Shown: positions 11,356 to 23,800 of the stretch, piece by piece | Layout: each line of letters begins with the position of its first letter | How positions within the stretch are numbered: the stretch's first letter is position 1 | NCBI GenBank assembly: GCA_023614405.1 | Contig: CM042697.1 | Location: 160,370,149-160,434,148, forward strand | Reading direction: 5' to 3' | Origin: Avena insularis | Lineage: Eukaryota > Streptophyta > Magnoliopsida > Poales > Poaceae | Length of the DNA: 64,000 nucleotides | Translations under genes and position numbers: made by a program | The notes under the pieces: generated by a model | Database searches by the model: none | What the model saw: the letters and a program-made list of their open reading frames with translations, nothing else | Told to the model about the DNA's origin: nothing

Positions 11356-11475
11356 CTTCATCCATTCTAAATTATAAGATACTTTAGCTTTTTCTAAATC
11401 ATATGTATCTAGCCGTATTTTAGAGTGTAATTTCGAATCAAAATAAGTGAGATATACACTAAAAGATGTCTTAGA
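11356..11475. mobile_element. Truncated Stowaway MITE
   Basis: Begins TTCATCCATTCTAAATTATA after a TA and has the usual Stowaway body (CATATGTATCTAGCCGTATT). It lacks the expected complementary right end. It lies in the upstream region of the dynamin gene. Confidence 0.6.
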
Positions 11476-11483
11476 TATATATA

Positions 11484-11612
11484 TTCCCTCCATCCTGAAG
11501 TAAGTGACTTGGTTTTGTCTAAATTTATATGTATTTATTCGTATTTTAATGTATAGATATATACGAATCTAAATAAATTCAAATCACTTACTGTATTTCA
11601 AAACAGAAAGAG
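11484..11612. mobile_element. Stowaway MITE with TA target duplication
   Basis: The left end TTCCCTCCATCCTGAAGTAA pairs imperfectly with the reverse complement of the right end (ACTTACTGTATTTCAAAACA...). TA lies at 11482-11483 and 11613-11614. It sits about 300 bp upstream of the gene start. Confidence 0.75.
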
Positions 11613-11639
11613 TATATATTTAAGAAAAAAATTAAAACA

Positions 11640-11915
11640 TGTTATATTTTGAAATGAAGAGAGTAACTAACAAAGGGCGCACACGAAACTCGGGACCTCT
11701 CCTCACTCCCGAAGTCCCATTTGAACCGGGAGCCCCGCAATAACCGCCCCTAGACGCCGCCAACGCGATCAACTCGATCGTGTTTGCCCGGCCGGAATCT
11801 CGGAACCCACGACCACCCGCCCGCGGGCCACACGGCCGTGTCTCCCTCCTCGTATCGCCGGCCGGTAAATCCGCCTTCCCTTCCCTCTGACCCGCGCCGG
11901 TCGCATCGCCGCCCG
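11640..11915 (+). promoter_or_regulatory. Promoter and 5' UTR region of the dynamin-related gene
   Basis: The sequence becomes strongly GC-rich from about 11690 to the start codon. It is pyrimidine- and CCG-rich like many grass 5' UTRs. No convincing TATA box is seen. The start context, GCCCGATGGAG, is favourable for plant initiation. Confidence 0.45.
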
Positions 11916-14829
11916 ATGGAGGCCATAGAGGAGCTCTCGGAGCTCGCGGATGCCACGACGCAGGCCTCCGGGCTGCTCTCGGACGACGACCCGGTCAACG
12001 GCGTGACACGACGTGGCGTCAGCGGCTCCTCGTTCCTCACCGTCGTCGCGCTCGGCAACGTCGTGCGTAGTCTCCCGCCTTCTCTCCCTCGGCTGACCCC
12101 TTGTTGTTCGATCGGTGTATGGTTTGATCATTCCGTCCGTAGTGTGATGGGGATCGCAATGTGTGTTTGTGCAGGGCGCAGGGAAATCGGCGGTGCTCAA
12201 TGGATTGATCGGCCATCCCGTGCTCGTGAGTTCAATTTTCTTCCGCATGTTGTCAAATACTCAAATGTTCTGTTAAGTTTCTCTCTCTAATAGTATCTTT
12301 TTCGGTCATCTTTTTGGCCGGGTTCTCCCTCTTTTCTTTCGTCGCAAAGGGGACCTGTAAATGACTTGCTTTCTATCTAATCAAATGGGAGAGCCCCTGC
12401 CTTATAAACCTATTGTAACAAAAATCGCTGGTATTGTATTTGGTGTCTCTTATGTCCAAATTGCACGCCCCCCAAGGCCAATAAGCTCCAACTTTTCTTA
12501 TGCTGTTTTTAGTTCTTTGCATACTCAGATCTCTAGTTACGTTTAATGTAAAAATTGTATTGTCCATCGAAATGTTAAGTGAATTACCCTAAAATGGTGT
12601 TTATATATGGGTGTAGCCAACCGGGGAGAACGGAGCGACCAGGGCCCCAGTCTGTGTAGACCTGCAGCGGGATGCATCGCTCAGCAGCAAAACCATTGTG
12701 CTGCACATTGACAGCAAGTCGCAGCAGGTTTCTGCCAGTGAGTTTTAATTTGAATTTTACCGACTGTTTCCAGTTCCAATTGACAAGAAAATTCTGGGAT
12801 TCGAAGAGCTGGTGATGCGGGTCATGGGTGTGGGTAGGTGCATTTGTGTGTGAGCATGACTACGTATGAATTGTTACAATGCAGGTTCCCTCAGGCACTC
12901 ATTGCAAGACAGGTTGAGTAAGACTGGAAGTTCTGGTAAGACTCGACCGGACGAAATAAACATTAAATTATCCACGAGCACAGGTCCGTTTTGTTGTTCC
13001 TCTGGTTCTTAATTTTTGTGCATGTGCCGATCAAGAGCGAAAGCTGTGGAGAATAACTAGGAAGCATAGTTGTGAATTGTATGTTAACAAAAACAAATAG
13101 AAATGCATACATGCATACTGGAAAACATGATTGACTTACAAGGTTTGGAATGACTTCGATATTTCTATTAGCCAACAGCCATCGCATGTACTACGTACCG
13201 TGAATTCATTTACGGTAAATACTTAATATTTTGTTTCAGCCCCTCCATTGAAATTGATTGATCTACCGGGGATTGATCAGCGTAGCATGGACGAATCAGA
13301 AGTAAGCATTATACAAAAGGCCCATTTTATGAATGTGTTCAGCTATTTATTTTTTCAGGCAACCACTAGGGGAGCTCTGGTACATTTCTATAGGATAAGT
13401 TTGTGATAGTTAGATGGATTTTGGTTATTCTTATTTTATTTAGTTTACAGTCATATTTAAACACATGACTTTTAAGATGGAAATCTCTCCACATTTCTTT
13501 GCTGATATAGAGATCTAATTATGTATGAGCTTTTGGCTTTTGATTAAAATACAGAACAAAATAAACAAATTTTACTCACATATAGGGTTGCAAGCGGCAA
13601 CCCACATAAGCCCACGAAAACAAAATTTAGTTCAAACTAGACTAATTCTGTTGAAAAAAATTGAACTAGACTAACAAGTTTTGCCTACAAAGCGGGGCGG
13701 ATCGGGTGCCTCTTTGCAACCCTACTCACATACAAATAGTCAAAACCTCTGCTTTTGTATTCCTGCCTAATAATTAGAGTATGTCAACAATTACAAAAAA
13801 TAAATTTGTTCTAATATTTCTTTGGATTTAGTTAAACTTGCATGCTACGTCGTCCTACTGTCATTGGCTACTGGTGGAACTGCTAAACTAATAGGTATAT
13901 TGCTCGCTTTTCTACACATGTAATTTTTCATTGAAAATTATGTCTACAGATTGGAAACTCTGTGCTACGTAGTGATGCAATTCTGCTAGTTATCATTCCA
14001 GCTCTACAAGCGCCTGATGTTGCATCTTCTCGTGCTCTAAGGCTTGCCAGAGAATTGGATTCAGAAGGTTTGTATGATGGACTCAAGTCCTAGTATGATC
14101 TGAATTTTTTAGATGTTGACCAATAGAGATGAATAATGACTACATTACAGTAGAGAATCCATCGTTTTAATTTGTGCTCTTTCGCCACAATGTAGAGCCC
14201 AAATTTATAAAATATATACGTATAGCTTATATAACTTATCGCTGAATGCATGTACTAATTTAATTTGTTGGGTTACTAGGTACTAGAACCATTGGTGTCT
14301 TAAGCAAAGTTGATCAGGCAGCTGGAGAACAGAAAACTCTTGGTGCTGTACGGGCCTTGCTTGCGAACCAAGGTCCAAGAACTGCAAAAGACATGCTGTG
14401 GGTAGCTACTGTGTATGCTCAGTCTGGAGGAGGCTCTGAAACCTCACCAGAAACTTCTTGGAAAGCTGAAGTTGAAAGCCTTTTATCTATACTTTGTGTT
14501 GTTCCCTATAGTAAGCTCGGTAGAGTAGCTTTAGTTGATTCACTTTCTAAGCAGATAAGGACAAGGATAAGAGTCAGGTTCCCAAATCTCTTGAATGGGT
14601 ATGAATTCATCCTTCCCTAGCCGTCAAATTCTTTAACTCTATCTTAGTTCTGAAGCGCTATTTTTTTTTCATGGAAAGCAGTCTTCAAGGGAAATCTCAA
14701 ATAATTCAAGAGGAATTAGCAAAGCTTGGAGAACAGATGGTTGAAACTTCCGAAGGAACCCGGGTAATTGCTTTAGGGCTTTGCCGAGAATTTGAGGATA
14801 GGTTTCTCCAACACATTGCAGGTGGTGAG
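11916..14829 (+). CDS. DRP2-like: Dynamin-related gene, exons 1-8
   Basis: Exons: 11916-12062, 12175-12225, 12617-12737, 12885-12983, 13240-13301, 13950-14067, 14280-14598, 14682-14829. They total 1065 bp, exactly 355 codons. All donors are GT and all acceptors AG, and the split codons join to the residues expected for the family. Exons 1-7 carry the P-loop, switch regions and SKVD motif. Exon 8 ([20 protein letters not shown], ending AGGE) starts the middle domain. The stretch after LWVA in exon 7 is about seven residues shorter than I remember for DRP2. Confidence 0.9.
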
Positions 14830-17800
14830 GTTAGTGATACTATTGCACACCCGCTTCGTCTTTTTTATCTTTGATTGATTTAATCATGATAGCATGGCCC
14901 GTCCATTGTTATAATGATTCAGAGCATCTTCACTCGGGAGCAGTGAAGCCCTTCTAAAGGGCTATTGGGGGTGCCGGCGGTCGAATTTATGCCCAGTCCA
15001 CACCCATCCACCCTCTCCCCTTAAAAAAATTTAAGACCGGCGCAGCCCGTTTTGTTATCCGGCGTCTCTAGACTGAACCCAACCCACGGGGGGCTAGCGG
15101 GAACGTCGAATGACGCGTTTCTGGCTAGAAAGAGGGGGAGAAGGAGCACGAAGCGGCTGGTCGTCACGGGCCACCCCTATCAGCGTCAGCAGCCAATGAG
15201 TTTGTTCCGTCTTCCTCCTCGCTTGCCGCGCCCTGTGATGCCGCTGCTCGGCGGTCAGCCTTTGCAGGCAAGCAACCGATACGTTCTGTCCGCCACGCCC
15301 CTTTCCTGCCGCGCCCGACTGCATTCAATATCCATCGACTGTTAAATCTCCTTCTTCCTCCGCTTCTTCGCTGCATTTCCTCCTTATCGTCTCCAGTCCG
15401 CCTCTTCTCCGTTCTTCCCAACCACCAAGTGCGCCAGAATACAAGGCGGCCACCCTCCAGCTAAAGATCGAGGAGGATCCGAAGGAGTTTCCGGACCAGC
15501 GCATCGCCGGACGTGTCTCCTTCGAGCCCGTGCCACCAGCGACGGACACGCTCGCCGAGGCTTGGTCCGTGGCGGAGTACCGATGCGAGCAGGACAAACG
15601 CGTGCGTTGCCTCGACATGTTCATCGACCTGGAGGGCGACGACGACGGGGCCACCTACTTGGGCTGGAGCAACGGCGGTGGCGATTCAGGCCAGGGCTGC
15701 AGCACCATGCCGTCGCTGAAGCAGGATCCCAACAACAACGACGACGACTACACATCGTCGGTGATGTACAGTCGCCTTGGCCTAGGAGGGCGTGGCCTTG
15801 GCCACTAGTTTAGTTTTGTTTGTTCCTTTCAATTTTGTACAAACATGTTTGAACTGCCTATGAAATCACTGATAATTTTGTATTTGCACGAATTTCAAAT
15901 GTTTGAATTTTTGTACGAGGGGCACGGCTGGCAGCCAGCCCCCCCCAAATATTTCATCTGTCTGGCAGCCCCCTATACGGGCCAAAAAAAGTCCTAGCCG
16001 AACACCGAATGGGGGACGAGTGGAGATGCTCTCACGACCAAAGGATATTAAAACCGTTGAAATTCTACACATGTCCTCTTAGTATTGGTAACCGCTGGTT
16101 TGAATTATTGTAACTTTGTTTTGTCACCTTTGTATTACTATACTTGGATGGTAGTCACGTTGTTATTTTATTGGGAATAGGAGAGAGAATAGTTACTAAG
16201 TATGTTTAACCATAAATGATGAAGGGAAATGAGATATAAATAAGAGATTAAGAATCATCAGCTCTAATTCAACTAAGTTTTCCAAGCAGACAATATGATG
16301 TGTTGTAGTCTCCGGTGGCGAGCCATCCCATCGATTTCGCTTTGCTAATGATGTCGCACTGTTATGCCACCCCACGCCTTCTGACTTACTAACGCCCAGC
16401 TGACCCTAGGCGTGGGAAACCTGACTCGGCCGGCCCGGCCCAAACAGCCGGATGGGTCGAACTATTTTGGCCCGTGGGCCGAGCTTGGGACTAGAGATCT
16501 AAGGCTCAGTGGTAGCTTAGGCTAGGCTAGGGCCTCTAGATTGGCATACTTAGGGAAGACCCGGCTCGACGGCCTGTTGTATTTTTCCCTTACGGGATGG
16601 GTCTGGGACAAAAAATGCGGCCCGATGGTCGCTCGGGCCAGGCTCGGGCTAGGATTTTTCCTATGAGGCTTTTTCTGGCCCGGCCGGGCCCAAAGCCTAG
16701 CCCATCCGGCCCGAGAAATGCCCAGGTATAGGCCTAGTTGTAGCCGCTAATCAACAGAGCTACATGGAAGCTGCCTATGTGGAAATTAAGACTGATGAAC
16801 AAATCTGGCAGGCTCTCCCTCATGAAAGCTATCCACACCGCCATCCTGATCCACCAAATCATGGTGCTGGCCCCTCCAAAGAAGCAATTTGAGAAGATAG
16901 AGAGAGGACCCCTTTGGGAAGGACGCGCCTAGGCCAACAAAGGAAACTGCCATGTCAACTGGCGTGCGTTTTGTCGACCACTCGCTCACGACGGCATCGG
17001 CATCCAGGGCATGGAACACGCAGGCCTCGCACTTCGCCTACACTGGCTTTGGTACAACAGAACCGATGTGGATGTGGACTGTACGTGGACTGGGCTTGAT
17101 CTCCAGTTCTAGGCTCAAGAGCAGAGTATGTTCTTTGCCTCCATGTACCTGACTGTAGGTAATGGGTGCACTGGCATCTTTTGGGAGGATCAATTGATCA
17201 ATGGCATACCGTTCACGAAATCTCCCACCAGCTATGAACCTGCATCCCTAAATGGTGGAAGAAAACTCATATCATCGACGGCGTCGTGAGCATACATGAG
17301 CTAGGCCAGTACCTAGGCCTACGGAGACGGGTCGAGAACACAACGCTCACTGACCAAACTGACCATGTAGTATGGAAGTGGAACTCGAGCGGCATCTATA
17401 CGACGAAATCATGTTATCCTGCATCATTATAGGGATCCAAGACCTATAGTTCATGGAAGCTAATTTCGAAAACATGGGAACCTCGAGGTGTTAAGTTTTT
17501 TCATTGGCTGGCCAACAGGAACAAATGCTGGACCATCGAAAGATTTCAATGCGGTGTGCTTCAATGTCACTAGCATTGTCTTCTTTGTGACCAGTAACCT
17601 GAGACGATGCAGCACCTGATCACAGCTTGCCACTTCTCAAGGCAAGTCTAGCCCGACACGCTATCCTGGGTCCGCATCCTATGTTGACCGCTGGAGAATG
17701 AATCCACCCTACATGACTGGTGGTTCACGGCGAGGCAGGACCCAGAGCCATGCACAACGGCCTTGCATCTGCAATGCTACTGGTAGCCGGGATGCTTTGA

Positions 17801-20800
17801 AAATAGCGCAATGCCTATGAATTTGACAGCGATCATGTTGGGGATATTCTAAATGGGTATCACCATTGCATGTCTCTAATCCGGATAATCCGGGTGACCC
17901 ATAGTCGGTAGCAAGGCCTATGGCCTGCTGGGCGACCTAGTTAGATGGATCCAGAAGAGAGGCCCATGCCGGATGAAGGAAGGCTACGTGGAGTCACTGA
18001 TGTCTACGCACTTCTATTCTTGTAGACAGTTTTTGGGCCTCCAAGTGCAGAGGTTTGTAGAACAGCAGCAAGTTTTTCTTAAGTGGATTACCCAAGGTTT
18101 ATCGAACTCAGGGAGGAAGTGGTTAAAGATATCCCTCTCAAGCAACCCTGCAATCAAGATACAAGAAGTATATTGTGTCCCCAACACACCCAATACACTT
18201 ATCAGGTGTATAGGTGCACTAGTTCGGCGAAGAGATAGTGAAATACAAGTGGTAACGGTGTCAGAAAATAGCTTCTGACTTGTTGTTGACGTGTAACGTG
18301 TGAGAATGCCAGAAAATAGCTTGACGGTGAGGTAAAGACTAAAGGCAACAAGAAGGAAGCAAGCAAACATGCAACAGATCTAGATGCAAACGGTGTTTCA
18401 ATGTTTAGAAACAAGGCCTAGGGATCATACTTTCACTAGTGAACACTCTTATATAAATATATTCTCTTCATGATACTACTCTTAACTAATCTCCGGTTGG
18501 ACACTCTAATCTATGGTAGGGCTACAAAAGCACACCTCAAAGTCCGCCTTCCCTAATCTAGATAACCCCACACTGTCACCTTGAGCACTAAATGGTTCCA
18601 ACAAACACCACAATTTCATAGAAAAAACCAACTCCAAATATAACTCATGACAAATATATATGTAATCTAGCTTAAGTGCCACACACTATGTGCACGCTGT
18701 CACTTTCACACACGTGGGGAAAAGCATAGATCTATTAAAGCATGATGAGTATTTATGTAGACTCTACTTGATTACAAAGCTCATGACCATAACATGATTA
18801 TGCATAGAGAGAGATGAACACATAGCTACCGGTAGAGCCCTTAGCCTCGAGGAAGAACTATTCCCTCCTCATCATGGGAATCAGCAATGGTGATGAAGAT
18901 GGCGATGGAGATCGATGGACATGGCTCCGGGGGCACTTCCCCGTCCTAGCAGGGTGCCGGAACAGAGATTTTCTATCCCTCGAATCTCCCCTTCGGTGGC
19001 GGCGGCGCTGCAGAGGTCCAAGGGGCCCACACCCCCTGTGGGTGCCACCAGGGCTGGCTCGCGCCTAGGGGGGTGCGGCCACCCCGGTGTCCTCCTCCAA
19101 CTCTACTTCGTGGTTCTGTGTTGCTCCGGGAAAATAATGACTTTGGCTTTTGTCCCGTCCAATTCCGAGAATATTGATTTTCTGCCTTTCTGAAACCAAG
19201 AACAGAAGAAAACAGGCAATTGGCACTGTGGCATCTTGTTAATAGGTTAGTACCAGAAAACATATAAAAACACCTCAAAGTGTGGACAAAGCAAAGCAAA
19301 GCAGATACTAAACAAGCATGGAACATCAAAAATTATAGATACGTTTTCAACGTGTCAAGCATCCCCAAGCTTAAATCCTGCTCGTCTTCGAGTAGGTGAG
19401 TGATAAAAAGAATAATTTTTGAGGTGACATGCACCATCAAAACCAAGATCAAACCATTTGCAAGCATTGAAAGCTGAGATCAAATAACTCTAAACATGAG
19501 CATGAAAGATGGAGTTCTAATAGTAAGACAAAGTAACTATGCATGCAACATGAAAGGCTACAAACAAAGATCATGAATAACAACGCATTGAAAGACGTTT
19601 GTTTGTTTCACATATAGAAAATATAGCATAGTGGCATCAGCTTGTCCCTCATGAAGTAGCAAATAGATGCATATGATACCTTCAAAGTTCATAAGAGTGA
19701 CTAGATACAAATAGCACAAGAACATGCAATATCACTATATGCATCAATCAACAAGTTTTGGGACACTTCACACAGAATGGCAACTATGCTCTCTTAATGG
19801 TCCCCAAGGATAGAAGGTGGAGACTCAATATAATAGTGTAAGAAAGGCCCTTCATAAAGGGAAGAAGGGATTTCAAGTCTCAAAAAGAGCTTCCAAAAAT
19901 TATGATACTTGTTAGCTTTCAGCCCTCATTGCCCCTATCATAAGCATCTTGAAGTGATTAAGGTTAAAGTGAACAAACTATGGAGTATATGCTTGACAAA
20001 GTATAAGTTGGAAATCTCAAGTCCCTTGAATACGAGGGCCACACCTCATGCTACTCAACTTCAGTCACCTGTAAGTTGTTGTCATAGTAAGTACATGCAT
20101 ATCATAGAGAACCGCCAACGGGTACCACTTGCACATGGTACAGGAGCTATCACATAACCAAAATGACAAGGCAAGCAGACAATGAGCATCTCAGTGATCT
20201 TTTTATTTACTATGTGCATAATTTTTTATTAAGGATGCTTCACAGAATGCTCATTATGGTGATGCTGCAAGTTTACACCATGATTAGGCATGGCTTAGGC
20301 TAGCGGCCCAGGCGTTTCTCTAACACAAAATACAAAACTCCATGGACTTACAAGCTTCCTCTTTATTTCACACCGGTGACATCCATAGACAAAAGAGCAT
20401 GATATCAACTGTGTACAAAGTACAAGTGCAATGTTGAAAACGTTTCCCATGACAGCATGGTTCTGCTAATTGCAACGTATAAGTGCAAGCATATACAACA
20501 TAGATGACACAATGGTTCAAGTTTATTAGGGGCAAGAAATAAAAAGTGTGTCATCATGTTCGTGAGAGATTTAATCACTAAGTTTTCACATAACAAAATA
20601 CTTTTTAATTGGAAGACAGATGAAAACAAGAGTATACTTAGAATGGTGTAACACACCATGCATAGGAATTTATAGTGAACACTTCGGAATAACTTGGTTT
20701 CTTGGGAGTTGGATGCATGAGTAGAGCTTACTCAGTACAAGTGGAGGCTAGCAAAAGACTGGAAGCGACCAACTAAGAGAGCAATAATGGCCATAATCAT

Positions 20801-23800
20801 GCAGAGCGACAAAACATTACTAATCAAAGCATAAAGTGGTACTACAAGTCAAGGACTAAATGATCATAGAGACTAAGGTGACTTGTTTAAGTCATAACAT
20901 GGTGTGAGCATGTGCCAAGTCAACCCAAACAAAGCATCAAAGGAGAATACGACAATACTATGCTTTTGTATGCTAAAACAACGCATGATTCTTGCAAGGC
21001 ACATTAAGCAATCCTAATTGTTTGGAACAAGTCATGCTACAGCAATAATCACTAAGCATAAGGTCAAACAACATCTAGCATGACATGATTCAGTCTAAGC
21101 CACAGTCAAAACAAGCTCCCTTTTGTACCACTATAAGCATGAAACTCTCTACTCTTTTCCAACATCAATCGACTTATTTGAAACAACTCACAAAGATAAT
21201 ACTCAATAAAGATCAGTGAGCTTGTCTAACAAATCCACAAAGAAGAACTAAAAAGTTCTAACCTGAAAGCACAAGAAAACTAAGGCTAAACACATTGCTA
21301 GCAAAAGAGAACACTCACAAAACAATAAGAATGAAAACTAGAGTGTTCTAGACAATGAAAACAGAGTGTGTCTCTCTCCAAAAGAAGTGTGCTGTGATCC
21401 AACCAACTTACTCAAGCAAACTAAGCAAAATAAAACCAAAAATGAAAACTAAGACGCTCCAAGAACAACACAACTATGCATGAAACAATAAAAACGAAGT
21501 GTATAGAAAGACCTGCGATTTTTATTGATGAAGAAGGGGATGCCTTGGACATCCCCAAGCTTTGACGCTTGTACCTCTTGAATATTTCTTGGGGTGACAC
21601 AGGGTGGCATCCCCAAACTTGAGATTTTGTCCATTCTTCATCTCATTACATCATTCTCCCCTTACACCTCAAAATTTCCTTCATACAAAACTTCACACAA
21701 TTCTTCATTAGCAACATTAGAGCATTAAAAAGATAATAGACATTTGGGTTTAGCTTTAGAACATTAAAACTTTCACTAAAAACACAAGATACTGTAGCAA
21801 TTCCCTCAAAAAGCTCAATTTCCCAAAAAGAACCCAAAAAGGAATCAATAAGAAGCAAATGCAAATAATGGCAGAAATCTGTCAAAACAGACCAGCAGGT
21901 AGAAACCGATTTTTTCGAAGACCTTCTATTGCTTAAATAAAAAAGTGTTGAATTAACGAAAGTTACCTAACATACCGGGGGATGTATTCACAAAATATCA
22001 GCTCAATACGACTTACAGAGATTCCTCACGAATTTTTACGGTGGAGTACAAAAATCTGTTTCGGAACAGCAACTCCCCAAATCTTACTTCCCTCTCATTA
22101 GAGGTTATTCTTGGCACAAAAGACAAACAAAAAGGATAAGGAGAGGTCATTACAGAAGTAATAACTTTCAAGACTCAAGAAAACTCTTAGGTTATCTCCC
22201 AACAAGTAGTTTTTTTTAACGCCTTTAAGTTAGGCTTGATAATTTGAGAAAATGCTCACATAAGAAATATGAATTGGAGTAAAAGAGAGCATCAAGAAGA
22301 AAATTCAAAACACATTTAAGTCTAACCCACTTCCTATGCATAGGAATCTTGTAAGAAAAAATAAATCAATGAAGCACAAAGGAAAAAGCATAGGAAAGCA
22401 AAACAAATGCAACTTCAAGATTTTCAATATAAAGAGGGGAAACTTAATATTGGTGAGATGCATAAAATCATGTTTCCCTCTCTCATAATAACTTTCAGTA
22501 GCAACATGAATAAAATTAACAATATAACTATCACATAAAACATTCTTATCATGAGCCACATGCATAAAATGATTATTACTCTCCACAAAAGCATAGTCAT
22601 TCTTATTAATTGTAGTGGGAGCAAATTCAACAAAATAGCTATCATTATTATTCTCATCACCATAATCATCAAATATCGGAGGCATATTGTAATCACAACT
22701 AATTTTCTCCTCAATAGTAGGTCGACTGAAAATATCATAATCATCATTGTAATCATCATATATTGGAGGTTTGGTATCATCATAAGCAATAGAATAGCTA
22801 TCTTCCAAAGCTGGGGAACTAAAAAGATCATTTTCATAAAAACTAGCTTCCCCAAGATTAGATGTTTCCATAGCATTAGCAATAGTGGTGTTCAAAAATT
22901 CATACTAATAACATTGCTAATAGCATGCAAATGAAGCTCCATAGGTTTTTAAAATTTTCTCTTCAAACACTTAATGTACTAACTCAAGATAAATACTATA
23001 AAGCTCTCTAATTTTGTTGTTGTTTTCCATTAAGCCTAACTAGTGAAAACAAGAAACAAAAAGACATAATTGCATAATCTAAAGGAAATAACTTCGAGCA
23101 CTCACACCGGAGGATGTGAGTACCTTTTATCTTACCTCCCCGGCAACGGCGCCAGAAAAGAGTTTTGATGGAGTTTGACGTGGAGGAAAGGTAAAAGGCC
23201 CAAAACTCCCCGGCAACGGCGTCAGAAAAGAGCTTGATGTCTACGCACTTCTATTCTTGTAGACAGTTGTTGGGCCTCCAAGTGCAGAGGTTTGTAGAAC
23301 AGCAGCAAGTTTCGCTTAAGTGGATTACCCAAGGTTTATCGAACTCAGGGAGGAAGTGGTCAAAGGTATCCCTCTCAAGCAACCCTGCAATCAAGATACA
23401 AGAAGTCTCTTGTGTCCCCAACACACCTAATACACTTGTCAGGTGTATAGGTGCACTAGTCCAGCGAAGAGATAGTGAAATACAAATGGTAACGGTGCTA
23501 GAAAATAGCTTCTGACTTGTTGACGTGGGGTAACGTGTGTGAATGCCAGAAAATAGCTTGACGGTGAGGTAAAGACTAAAGGAAACATGAAGAAAACAAG
23601 CAAACATGCAACAGATCTAGATGCAAACGGTGTTTTAATGTTTAGAAACAAGGCCTAGGGATCATACTTTCACTAGTGAACACTCTAATATAAATATATT
23701 CTCTTCATGATACTACTCTTAACTACTCTCTGGTTGGACACTCTAATCCATGGTAGGGCTACAAAAGCACACCTCAAAGTCCGCCTTCCCCAATCTAGAT

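Noticed and set aside
22551..22934. Plus-strand Ile-rich frame of 127 codons (also at 58797-59180)
   Set aside because: It is the mirror of the acidic minus-strand ORF. ATC/ATT codons arise from GAT/AAT on the other strand.
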